Source: Rhizodiscina lignyota (Eukaryota > Ascomycota > Dothideomycetes > Aulographales > Rhizodiscinaceae). From it: DNA of 64,000 nt. Both the position numbers and the translations under genes were made by a program. The notes below the pieces were generated by a model, which was not told where the DNA came from, searched no databases, and saw only the letters and a list, made by a program, of their open reading frames with translations. The stretch is from assembly GCA_010015805.1 (NCBI GenBank), contig ML978125.1:434001-498000 (forward strand), read 5' to 3'. Shown here piece by piece: positions 22,085 through 32,286 of the stretch (positions within the stretch are counted from its first letter, which is position 1; each line of letters begins with the position of its first letter).

Positions 22085-23038
22085 CTACTCCATCATCGCC
22101 TCCCGCTGCCTCTCCTGCTCCTCCCTAATCCTCGTCCACTGCCACGGCTCGTCAACCTCCCTCTCCCCTCCCTCCCTCCGCCACACTGCAATCGTCCTCA
22201 TCGGATCAACTTCATTCGCATCCATCCACCCCTTTAGTCCATCCCAGTCTCTGCACACTGCATTATACGTGAAATCTGGCTGCGGGATATCGACGTCCCG
22301 CATCCAATTATATGTGATTAGTTCCGTGGGCGCTGCGCACTGCAGCGCTTCTCGCACGACGTCGAGACAGTGCAATAGATGATCTTCGTGTAAAGGTGAG
22401 AGCATAGATGCGTCGGGATAGTAGTACTCCCGGAAGAGATTCTTCCTGATGCCGTTGAGGCAGTGGAGTTGGTGCGTTACAAGTGGCATCATGAGATGCG
22501 CGTCAGGGTTATCTGGCGCATGGACTGTGAGAGAGGGGTCTTTGCCTATGTGGGTGACGTCGGCGGCGGTGATGTATGTGAGGCCGAGACGTGTGAGTTG
22601 TTTCCATGCCTCGTCGACTTGAAGACCAGGTGGTTGGGCGTAGACGGAGCGGTTGTAGAGCGTGTCGTTGATGGATTTGGTTTTGAGCGGAACGGAGACG
22701 CGATCGAGGAGCGGTGCTGCGAGCACGGTCAGACGGATTGAACCACCATGAGAAGCCCAATACGTACAGTAGTATGATGTTTGTTTCAGGAGGGGGTTAA
22801 GGTCAGTGGCGTAGCCGTCTGTGGAGGGGTTGTTGCTACGAAATGTACGAAAAGCCACATCGGCAAATGTCACGAGAAACATTGTACAATTCAAAACGAC
22901 AAGAATGAATGTCCACTTGTAATTGAGCTTCCTCGATGCGCCTCCGTCGATAGGTAATTGGACGCCCTGCTCTTCATCTTTCTCAAGCATTGGTAGTCTT
23001 TCTTCCGCTGAGTACCCATCTTGCTTGAGATTCGCCAT
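22085..23038 (-). CDS. UstYa-family (DUF3328) oxidase
   Basis: Exons are 23038-22768 and 22716-22085 with a 51-bp intron at 22717-22767. The intron is in frame, so the unspliced frame is also open. Splicing gives YYSPLLDRVSV, which fits the family, and a 300-aa protein. A single membrane anchor lies at about residues 41-60 (WTFILVVLNCTMFLVTFADV). Both hallmark HxxHC motifs are present: HQLHC at 172-176 and HLLHC at 203-207, the latter in DHLLHCLDVVREALQC. In ustiloxin, phomopsin, asperipin and related pathways, proteins of this family oxidatively cyclise ribosomal peptides, often through a Tyr ether; other members act in non-ribosomal pathways. The gene is divergent from the repeat precursor at 24401-24836, which makes a peptide substrate plausible. 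Confidence 0.88.
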   Translation of the reverse strand: MANLKQDGYSAEERLPMLEKDEEQGVQLPIDGGASRKLNYKWTFILVVLNCTMFLVTFADVAFRTFRSNNPSTDGYATDLNPLLKQTSYYCTYWASHGGSIRLTVLAAPLLDRVSVPLKTKSINDTLYNRSVYAQPPGLQVDEAWKQLTRLGLTYITAADVTHIGKDPSLTVHAPDNPDAHLMMPLVTHQLHCLNGIRKNLFREYYYPDASMLSPLHEDHLLHCLDVVREALQCAAPTELITYNWMRDVDIPQPDFTYNAVCRDWDGLKGWMDANEVDPMRTIAVWRREGGEREVDEPWQWTRIREEQERQREAMME

Positions 23039-24400
23039 TTTCTTTAGAGCCAGTGAAACATCTGAGAGAACTTTGGAGAATGAATGAGCGACTGAGGAGA
23101 TAGTGGAGATAGAAAAAGATCATTATTCTAAATTCCAGAAACGGTACCATCGCCGGTATGATTTATCGTTCCCTTGAGTGGTGACATGTAACCTCGAAGC
23201 ATTTGCAAGACTGCGACGGATTTGGCAGGCGCTTTGCTCAGATAAGCTCGATCGCTACGTTGATTTAAGCTAGATAGTGGAATACGAGCCGACCCGTGGT
23301 GCTGACGCCAAGGATCACCAACCACATCCCCCAAGTTTGTGCTAAGGACACAATGGCGTAGTCCTTGCGAAAGAAACCAATGGGCGGTTGATGTTATACA
23401 GGAAATATCCAGGTTCCGCGCCGAGTGGTGGGATCATTTGCGGCCGAGGCGACGATCCGTTCGAGCATTAACTAAACGTTGATATCCACAAGGTAACCTT
23501 GGTTTCGCCGATGGTGCTCGAAGTCCTAAAAATTCAAGTGCTGTCGGAATTGTTCAAGCATTTCCGCGGGGATTACCGAGCTTCCTGATCTTGCTATTGC
23601 CCTTCCTTGACAGATATTCAGAGATTATGCTGAGGGATTAAGCCGTGGAAAGCCGCCAGTGGTGTCTGGCAAAGCTTTGATACCACTTGTTAGTGTTGAT
23701 TCGCTAATGTTAACTCGCTTGGACGTTCTAGTTAGCGACTGATGTATACGCGACTATGCCACCTTCTGTTTTCTGCCAAGATCGCGATATCTTCCAATGG
23801 GAGCCAAACACTAATACAATCTTCGATCTCTCGCACTCCCACCAGAAGCTCTTTGGAGTCATCAACTCCGGGAGCGTCAGCGAGCTCCACAAAGTCGTCA
23901 TCAGGATGCAGTGTGTAAAGCGGAATGCGACATTTTCAACAGGTGCTGGCAATCGAAGGATTCGATTGTCTTTGATCCCTTGCCCTTCATACCGAAAGAT
24001 GCTTGGAGGCATGGATTACGAAAGCGACAGTTAGATCCATATTCAAGAGCAAGGACTGCACGGTTACCGAGAATAACCGCCAAGCAGCTAGAAGGTGCAA
24101 AGTGAGGTCATACTCCAAGATGTCTGTTGAATGAACCGGAAACAAATACTGCAAATAGCAGGAGATTAAATGTACTCAATCGGAGCACGAGGATAAAGGT
24201 GCAGAAGAAAGTCGGCCTACTGGAGGTGTCGACGTAAACTTGCAGATTTGGCTGAAGAGTTAAGGAATTGAGAAAGGATGAATGTAAGCGACAGGTTCTC
24301 AGTGGTATAAATGGGAAGGAAATTCGTCGATATTGAAAGTATCAGAACCATCCTGCAGGGCAGATCAGCAGCAGATCAACATCTCTAGAACAAAATCAAT
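23039..24400. promoter_or_regulatory. Divergent promoter interval between the UstYa-family gene and the repeat precursor
   Basis: This 1.36 kb region separates two start codons that point away from each other. Short frames near 23756-24105 (for example one encoding CKAECDIFNRCW) overlap on both strands and show no family signal, so I do not call them. A TATA box lies at 24306-24312. Confidence 0.45.
24306..24312 (+). promoter_or_regulatory. TATA box of the repeat-precursor gene
   Basis: TATAAAT lies 89-95 bp before the ATG at 24401, an ordinary spacing for a highly expressed fungal gene. It supports the start choice. Confidence 0.5.
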
Positions 24401-24836
24401 ATGCGTTTCACCGGCTTCATCTCGGTTGCCGTGCTGGGCCAGTTGGCGATGTCATTGCCAGTTTGTAAGTTGTATGATTCGGCGTATCTTTTCTAAACTG
24501 ACAAAGTTAGCTCCGTCTGCTGCAAGCCTTCAGCAGAGGAATCCTGCACCACCACCAAAGTATATGCCACTGGTCGACGTTGAAATTGGAAAACGGGCTC
24601 CCCCTCCAAAGTATATGCCACTTGTTGACGTCGAGGAAAGGGCACCGCCGCCAAAATACATGCCCCTCGTTGATGTTGAAGTTGGAAAGCGCGCTCCTCC
24701 TCCAAAGTATATGCCACTGGTCGATGTCGAAGAGCCTGCTCCTCCACCAAAGTACATGCCCCTCGTTGATGTGGAGGAGAGGGCACCGCCGCCAAAATAC
24801 ATGCCTCTCGTCGATGTCGAGGTGCTTCCAAAATAA
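24401..24836 (+). CDS. Secreted repeat precursor peptide, candidate dikaritin-type RiPP precursor
   Basis: Exons are 24401-24464 and 24511-24836 with a 46-bp intron, giving 129 aa. A signal peptide (MRFTGFISVAVLGQLAMS) is followed by a short spacer and six copies of APPPKYMPLVDVE at 24546-24821. The linkers after successive copies are IGKR, ER, VGKR, EP, ER and a final VLPK. The two GKR linkers are dibasic sites for a kexin-type Golgi protease; the ER linkers are monobasic. Each unit has one Tyr, one downstream Pro and one Asp. Fungal RiPP precursors of the dikaritin class have exactly this architecture (secretion signal, repeated cores, kexin sites) and lie beside UstYa-family genes, as here. 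Alternatives are a secreted proline-rich structural protein or a kexin-processed repeat protein without cyclisation. The first intron interrupts the end of the signal-peptide region. The product and its activity are unknown. Confidence 0.75.
24546..24821 (+). repeat. Six tandem 39-bp coding units with 6- or 12-bp linkers
   Basis: Units start at 24546, 24597, 24642, 24693, 24738 and 24783, so the period alternates between 51 and 45 bp before ending on two 45-bp steps. All six encode the same 13 residues while third codon positions differ among copies (for example GAC/GAT and GTC/GTT). That indicates selection on the peptide rather than a very recent expansion. Confidence 0.9.
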
Positions 24837-25941
24837 GCTACAAACGACTGAGATACACTACGTCATACGGACCAAGGTTGGAAGGGGTCCACTACGGCGT
24901 ATGGGTCCAAAGGGCGGCACCTAACGTTAGAGTCCCAGAGAATTGTGAAAACGTGGGGAAAAGGTTGAAGTGGAGATCGTTGCGGTGAGAATCAAAAGAA
25001 AGCAGCTCAAAATGTACATAGTCATTCTCTCAGAAATGCAATTCAAACGCACTTCAGTTGTCTCTCCTTTGTTTCCGTGCACTGAAGGGTTCTCGTTGCC
25101 ACTCAAACCCCTGAACTGACACGGGATGGCGGGGAGAAGCACTGGAGGGCCCAGCTTGTGACGGGAACAAGCACAAGACGAGATGAGGACTCGACGAGAA
25201 ATGAAGTCATTCATGCGAAATCGATGATTCGGCCGGGATCCAGGAGGTCCTTTTGGACAAGCCTATGATGTATTGTGAAACAAAGCCTGTGCGATGCACG
25301 GGCTGTGAGATTCCGGATCGCATTCGCCGCTGAACAAGCGAGTGTCACGAGCGGAAAGGCATTGCAATTGGAAGGGTTCAGGCAGTGACGGGCAGCAAGT
25401 GAGCAATGCAACAAATCAATTCCGGCGGCAAAATTGCGATGGGTTCATGACAATTCCTTGGATCGAGGGTGTTGGGCGAACGAAACGCGCTCCGACGCGT
25501 GGTTTGACGTCGTTTTTCTTCGTTTTTTCTTCGCTCGAGCTGCGCCCCCTGCTGAATCCCGGCGAGCCGTAGCTGCTAGCACCAAGCGGGCAAGGCGCAT
25601 CGATCATCTCGAGCGCTTGGCCAACCACATGCCGCGACCCCCTGAGCAATAATTTCCACCTTGGGCAGTCATGAGCGAGTGCGCGCTGAGCCGAAACAGT
25701 GCGACGGGCGCATCGCGCTTCCCCAGATTCCAATATTATCCCATGTCCCCCAGCGCTGCTCTTTTCTCTTTCTTCTCTTCCCTCCCTTGTCGCTCGCTCA
25801 CTCACTGCGTCGTCATAGCCCTCTTGCGCTGCTGTTCATAGTTGTGCCCATCGGCTGCCATTCGCTTCTCGCTGCTCATTCCTCACAAGTAAACAAACTT
25901 ACCCCTTATTCAATTGTAATTCAGCAGCAACAACAGCCAAA
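24837..25941. other. Intergenic interval 24.8-25.9 kb
   Basis: No credible gene is seen. A pyrimidine-rich stretch (about 25748-25800) and a CAA-rich leader lie just before the GPI-protein start and look like promoter and 5' leader sequence of a strongly expressed gene. Confidence 0.5.
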
Positions 25942-26645
25942 ATGCGCTTCTCCGTCCTCATCGCATCTGCCTTTGCGGCGATCGCCACCGCGCAATCGAC
26001 CACTGAATCGGCCTCAGGCACTTCGACCAAGGCTGCCACTTCCACCGCCCCTCTCACGCCTGTCCAGTCTTGCCTAAACACGTGCAAGTCCGGCGACGTC
26101 TACTGCCAGGCTGCCTGCGTCGGCGTGCCATACCCCGGCTCTGTGCAGACAAACCAGACGACCGAGTGCGTCGCGAACTGCGACCAAGGCGATGGCACCG
26201 CGGCCGCAAACTCTGCGTACGCGGCGTGCCGTAATAAGTGTATCAGTAGCTATATCCTGACCTCTACTCTCGGTACTGCCGATGAAGCAACAGCTACGGC
26301 AGGAGGAGGATTCGCGGGAATTACTAGCTCTGGATCTCCAGCTTCGAGCGAGGCGACACCCTCGGGATCTTCTGCCAACTCTCAGGCTTCCGGCTCTGCT
26401 TCTGGTACGTAAATTGCTTTTGCGACGCGTCTTGACGCGCCAGGAACATCATTAACAATGTTATAGGCTCTTCCTCTCCAAGCGGCTCATCTGGCTCGTC
26501 TTCCGAGTCAGCGTCAGGCTCAGGCTCAGGTTCATCCGGTTCAGCAGCCGCTGCCGCATCGACAGGCGCAGCAGTCAGCAACTTGCAGGCTGCCGGCTCC
26601 GTTGGTGGTGTAGCAGGCCTCATCATGGCAATTCTCGCTCTGTAA
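25942..26645 (+). CDS. GPI-anchored Cys-rich cell-surface protein
   Basis: Exons are 25942-26404 and 26467-26645 with a 62-bp intron, giving 213 aa. The signal peptide is MRFSVLIASAFAAIATA. Eight cysteines follow in four C-x3-C pairs (CLNTC, CQAAC, CVANC, CRNKC) within residues ~35-105. A Ser/Gly-rich stalk leads to a hydrophobic C-terminus (GVAGLIMAILAL) preceded by small residues, typical of a GPI attachment signal. Without the splice the frame ends after SGT and lacks the anchor. The CxxxC pattern is common in ascomycete wall proteins of unknown function. A role in the cell wall or surface is inferred. Confidence 0.82.
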
Positions 26646-26982
26646 TTTCGTGGATTTAGGGAAAGGGTGATATCTTAATGTGGTGTGTGGAGAGTTGCAT
26701 ATGGTTAGCATTGATACGAGGCCGTTCTAGCATCGAGGAGGGCTGATTGTCCAGAGAGCTTTTCTTAAAAGTATCTGCTCAATTGAGGATTGGAGCGAGC
26801 TTGCTCCTCCTGTCTGTCCAAAGGTCATCGTAGCCTACGAACTCTTCTATACAGCGTGCTTGAATATGAATGTTCACATAGCTTTTTGTTCCTCTTCAGA
26901 CTCCTGCATGTACGCGATATAACCGACGATTGCGTGTCCACACTGAAGAATACGCCATGCAAGATGCTTGTTGAATTCCTTT
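26646..26982. other. Convergent 3' interval
   Basis: This holds 3' untranslated sequence of two convergent genes. No other feature is visible. Confidence 0.45.
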
Positions 26983-27926
26983 TCAGCCTCTGTTCGTCAT
27001 GTTGCTGATCATCTCTCTTTGAGTTTCCCGGTCTCTGTTCGTCTCGCTCAAGGGTTGAAGGCCTAGTAAGAGCATCAGCACACGTTCACACGTAAGTAGA
27101 CATAACCAGTGTAGGCTCACTCCTCAGATCCCCAACCACATCCTTTGCCTTCCCAAAGTACACCTCCTGCAACTGGTTCCTCATCTTAATCTCCATATCC
27201 TCCACCATGCGCCCAATATTCGCAACATGACTCCCATCATGTTCAACAGCCGCATCCTGCTCCACCTGCCTCACCAAATTGCCCGCCAAGTCCATCTTCC
27301 CCAATGCGTCCGCCTTCATCCCCAAATTCAATATGATCGTGCTGGTGAGCTTGTAGTGCGCCGCCCGTGGCCGATCCAGTGCCTCAAACACATGAATCGA
27401 GTCCCACGCACCACTCCCGCTCTTGACAGACGGCGCCACAGTCTTCTTTAATAAGACGCAGCCCGCGAAACCGTCGTCTACGTCCCATAGGTAGACGCTG
27501 CTGATCCCGCCCTCGTAGTACAGCTCGCGGTACGTGTCGAATGCCTCGTTCGCCGCGACCTCGATCTTCCTAACTCTTTCAGACGGTACAACACCTTCGC
27601 CGTCCTCAACTGGAGGTTCAAATTGGTTCGACCACGGGGAGCGCCAGCTATCGCCATCACGGTTGTAGTCGCAGCACAGGAACTCGCGGCCAGTTCTACT
27701 ACACTTCTTCACTGCCAGAGGGACATCGACGGACTCGAGCAAGTCTTCGGTCAGACTGGGATTGAGGGCGCAGATAGCTTCGACGTTCTTCGCGGTGTCG
27801 GCGGGGTTGAGGCGGCGGAGAAGGTCGCTGGTGGTTCTGTGTTGGCTTGGAATTCATAATACAGTGTATGTAACTGGAAGAGAATGGAGCTTACAGTGCA
27901 GAATCAAAGGGATCTTCTGAGGCCAT
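26983..27926 (-). CDS. CAP2: F-actin-capping protein subunit beta
   Basis: Exons are 27926-27895, 27836-27121 and 27062-26983 (introns of 58 and 58 bp), giving 275 aa. The signature block KKCSRTGREFLCCDYNRDGD with SPWSNQF and PSERVRK is unmistakable for the beta subunit. YYEGGISSVYLWDVDDGFAG and WDSIHVFEA follow. The last exon gives SLQPLSETNRDRETQREMI, matching the conserved C-terminal helix of the family; reading through the second intron would end falsely at MSTYV. With the alpha subunit this protein binds barbed ends of actin filaments at cortical patches. Length is normal. It is divergent from MPH1 with 380 bp between start codons. Confidence 0.95.
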
Positions 27927-28306
27927 GGTTCTAGACGGAAGCTCTGGGAGCTACCAGAGCCACCTGAAAGCGGGTGCTGCAGAGCTGTCGAAGCTGGTTG
28001 TTGATGTGGGGTCAAAGTCGGCGAACTGGTAGGTTGACGTAGGCTGCCTCAGCCCGTAAATTCCCGACTGTTTAGCGGTGAGGGAAAGTGGTCTATCAAA
28101 GAGTTTCAGGTGACTGTATAATTCCCCTCTATTTCTTGCTCGTTTCTGTGCTTGTGTGCTTCCATATCATCCTAGCTCCAGGCGGTGGCCCGCATTTTGA
28201 GGTCCGTGCCCGACACGTGATATCGCGACGCCAGCGCGCTCTAGCTTCGTCGCGCCTCTTGATTCAAAGCCCAAGACCTTCAAAACTTCTCTGACATCCG
28301 TTCACG
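27927..28306. promoter_or_regulatory. Divergent promoter of CAP2 and MPH1
   Basis: This 380-bp interval lies between two start codons on opposite strands. No clear TATA box is seen, as is usual for housekeeping genes. Confidence 0.4.
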
Positions 28307-31300
28307 ATGTCTGATGACTTCGGAGACAGCGATGATGAAGCTCTGATCTTCGCTGCGACCCAAATCGAGCCCACTCAGTCCTTCCAGAGTGCTTTCTCCG
28401 GGTCGCCACGACCAGCCAAACGAAGACGAGTTTCACCTATTTCAGAGGCGTCTGACGACGAAGAAGCATTTGCACCTGCTCCTTTACCGACCTCCACCAA
28501 ACAGAGAGCGCGAGTGAATCACCCTGCAGACATTCCAACGCTCAATTTCTCCAAATCAGTACCCAGGCAGCAACTCGACGGGCCAAGCTCTCCAGCTAAC
28601 TCCGATGTGGAAAATGACATAATTGAGACTCTCGACGATCAACTGGAACGAGAAGCTGCAGAACGAGAAAAGTCCGGCAGAAAATCACGACATCTCATTC
28701 ATATTCCTCAGCATGAAGGCGAAATCCAGGACCAGTTCTACACACAACCGCCTCCAGGTCCGACGCAGCCTCACCTTATTCGAGGACCCATTTGGAGGAA
28801 GCCTGGCAAAATCATGAATGAGCGATTTGAAGTGGAAGATGATTCTGGGATTGGATTTGACGAACAGGAACTTGCAGCAAAACGTGCACTGCAACGTGCT
28901 CAGCTCCGAAATGTACCTTCAGGCAACACATCACTAAAGGATGTGATTGCTCGATCGAATGCAAGGTAAGAAATTATGAGACTGAACTAGATACATTTAT
29001 TTATGTTATCCAGTTTCACGAGCAATGCCGATATGCAAAAGGAACTCGAAAATCTCCCCTCTGATGCGTTCGATTCGTCATCTCCTGCGAGAGGTCCCGA
29101 CTCGAATGCTCCACGTCAGGTGCAGCGTCTGGGGGCACCGCTGAATGGACTGCGCCAGACTACACTATTTGGTCGTGACGCAGCGAATGTGCCAGCCTCG
29201 CAAGCCAACAAGCGCTTCAATTGGCCTTTAGCGCAGAAAGATGAACCTCCAACGCACCACAAGCTCGACGCAGAAGGCATCAAGACATGGGTCTATCCAA
29301 CTAATCTAGGTACAATCCGAGACTATCAGTTCAACATCGTAGCTCGAGGCCTATTTCACAATACACTCGTTGCACTACCAACAGGCTTAGGGAAGACATT
29401 CATTGCCGCAACAATTATGTTCAACTGGTTCCGCTGGACTAAAGACGCACAAATTGTGTTTGCCGCTCCAACAAGACCGCTCGTTGCGCAACAAATCGAA
29501 GCTTGCTTCAACATCGTCGGCATACCGCGTTCGCAGACGTCTATGCTTACAGGAGGGATATCGCAGGGTCTCCGAGCAGAAGAATGGGCGACGAAACGCG
29601 TCTTTTTCTGCACACCGCAGACGCTTCTCAACGATCTGAAGCTTGGCACCTGCGATCCAAAACGCATCGTCCTCTTCGTTGCGGATGAGGCCCATCGAGC
29701 AACGGGAGCATATGCTTACGTCGAAGTCGTCAAATTCCTGCGGCGCTTCAACGAGAGCGTTCGTGTGCTTGGGTTGACCGCAACGCCTGGCGGAGATGTT
29801 GAAGGTGTGCAGAAAGTGATAGACGGCCTGAAAATCTCTCGTGTGGAAATTCGAACGGAGCAATCGCTCGATATTCGTAGCTACGTGCACAAACGAAAGA
29901 TTGAAAAGGTCGTCTTCGACAACTCTGAGGAGATGGTCATGTTGATGGACCTCTACTCTAAAGCTGTCCAACCAGTTCTCAATGTTCTAACTGGACAGAA
30001 TGCTTACTGGCAGAAAGACCCCATAGCACTGACTCCCTTTGGACTCACAAAGGCCAAGCAAGCTTGGTTTGCCTCCGATGCAGGAAAACATGCAAACGTG
30101 GGTGTGAAGGGAATGGTTTCCTCCATTTTCGCGATTCTTGCTGGATTGGCTCATGGGATGGAATTGCTTAAATATCACGGAATTACACCCTTCTTTCACT
30201 CGCTCCAGGCGTTCAGAACCCAGTTGGATGAGGGCAGCAAGTCCAAATACAAAAAGCAGATAAACGAGTCGCCGCACTTTGAGAAAATGATGGTCAGACT
30301 TCGAGCCTGGGTCGGAGATCCCGAATTCGTTGGACATCCAAAGCTCTCGCATCTACGCCAAGAGGTGTTGAACCATCTCATGGATGCCGGAGAGGGCACG
30401 AGGATCATGGTCTTTGCCCATTTCAGAGATGCTGCTGAAGAGATTGTGAATGTGCTGAACAGAGACAAGCCGATGGTGAAGGCACATGTATTTGTCGGTC
30501 AGGCGGGAAGCAAGCATAGTGAGGGAATGACGCAGAAGAAGCAAGAGGAGATCGTTCAGAAGTTTAAGAATGGCGAGTACAACACACTCGTCGCGACATC
30601 GATCGGCGAGGAAGGTCTCGACATCGGTGAGGTCGACCTTATTATCTGCTACGACTCGAAGGCTTCTCCGATCCGCATGCTACAGCGCATGGGTCGTACC
30701 GGACGCAAGCGCGAGGGAAAGATCGTGCTGTTCCAGATGAGAGGCAAAGAGGAGAACGATGCAGAGAAGGCGAAAGACAGCTATGAGAAGATGCAGGAGA
30801 TGATTGCGGACGGTGGACGATTCAATTTTCACGATGACCTGTCTCGGAGGATCTTGCCCAAGGAAGTACAGCCAATTGTGGACAAACGGGTCATTGAGAT
30901 TCCACTTGAGAATTCACAGGCTGGTCTTCCCACGCCGACCAGGAAGAGGAAGGTCAAGAGGCCACAGAAGAAGTTTCATATGCCGGATGGTGTGGCTACT
31001 GGATTCGTCACAGTTTCAAGCATGAACGGTGGAGGGGCTGGCGGGGGCACATCTCGGTCCAAACAAAAGAAGCAGAAAGTTGTGGTTGAACAGCCTATTC
31101 CAATCCCTGGACTTGGTGAAGTTGTCCTCAACGAAGCCGATGAAAAGGCTTGGGAACGTCAGTATCGATATGTGGTCGACGAGGAGGATGCCTTTGTCTC
31201 AGCACCAAGACTAGACGCCTACCCTGAACATCAACGAAATCCATCTAAGACAAGATTTGTCGGACATCAACCAAGGACTGTGGCACTGTGCAAACGCCTT

Positions 31301-31927
31301 CACGATCCTCAATTCGAACAAAGGCCAACCAGACCGGATTATATGGCATTTTCGCCAACTCCAGACATCTTGGTCGATGACGACGATGGGGCTGAAATAT
31401 CCGCTGAAGCACCGTCTCCACCTCGTCAAGCAGCTCAGCGCAAACGCAAAGCACCTGCAAACCCTCGAAGACGCGGCTCCGGTGAAGCTATGGAAGCCGG
31501 CATCAGCAGTCCGCCTCGCACCGATCCCCGAATGAGACTCCCGTCACAAGGCATTTGGCTCGGTTCCGAAGACACGGTAATCGACGGCACCGCTGTGGCG
31601 GAAGATCTACCAGACTCTGAATTAGCAGAGTTTGTAGTTGATGATGACCAACCAATTAGTGAAGTTGATTCCTCGCTGCCTACGCTTTCACAGACGCAGA
31701 GAGAGGTTATGCAGAAAAAGACTGCGACGACTAGCGCGCGGCGGAATGTTGTGGAAATTGAAGATGAAAGCGAGGAATATGAAGAGAGCGATGGGGAATT
31801 GCCTGACGTGGACGCTCTGATCGCGACAGGGCAAGTCGCGAAGTGGGCAGCTCCTCAGGACAAGGAGAATACGCCAAAAGCCAAAAGGAGGAAGCGCGTT
31901 GTTGCAGACAGCAGTGATGAGGAATAA
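28307..31927 (+). CDS. MPH1: ATP-dependent DNA helicase of the FANCM/Mph1 family
   Basis: Exons are 28307-28965 and 29014-31927 (48-bp intron; the split Ser codon AG|T continues as FTSNADMQK), giving 1190 aa. Helicase motifs are in order: [10 protein letters not shown] (Walker A, about residue 345), [20 protein letters not shown] (DEAH, ~444), GLTATPG, then in the second RecA domain [21 protein letters not shown] and [10 protein letters not shown] (motif VI, ~775). An insert with conserved [13 protein letters not shown]-like text lies between the RecA domains, as in Mph1. The N- and C-terminal ends are acidic and disordered, ending DSSDEE. Mph1 unwinds D-loops and reverses replication forks in error-free repair. 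The length suits filamentous ascomycetes. Confidence 0.96.
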
Positions 31928-32286
31928 TCATAAGCGCCTCATGTTCAGCAAGAACAGCTTCAAATGTATGAATACACTGGAGCTAGCTACATTGTGCCGT
32001 TGTGGCTTCTGCTCTTATGCATGATATGTCATATTCGCGTGCATGAAGCAGCTTAAATTGGTTATCGAGGACTGGGGCCCTTGTTTCAGGCGCGCTGAGT
32101 GGTCCACGCAATTCAAGCATTTGCTGACATCACGCTCGCTGAAGCTCTGAGCTCCAGTTTCGAACATCCCACCTTGCCCCACATCCGCAGCTTCGCGTTT
32201 ATATATTTTGTTTGTGCCGCCAATTGAGGTCAACTTTCTTCACTTCTTTCTCTTCTGTTGAAATTGAAGCTTCACTTATCCTCAAA
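31928..32286. other. Intergenic interval 31.9-32.3 kb
   Basis: This is the promoter of the DsbA-like gene, including a TATATA stretch near 32200. Nothing else is recognised. Confidence 0.45.

Noticed and set aside
23728-24105. Overlapping short frames on both strands between the oxidase and the precursor
   Set aside because: Neither strand gives a convincing exon chain, signal peptide or family motif, and both frames are shorter than expected for a tailoring enzyme.
24546-24821. CRISPR-like array
   Set aside because: The repeats are coding, in frame, with 6-12 bp linkers, in a eukaryotic genome.
24493-24831. Minus-strand repeat frames rich in Tyr, Phe and Gly
   Set aside because: They are the antisense reading of the tandem units in the precursor gene and lack a signal peptide and promoter.
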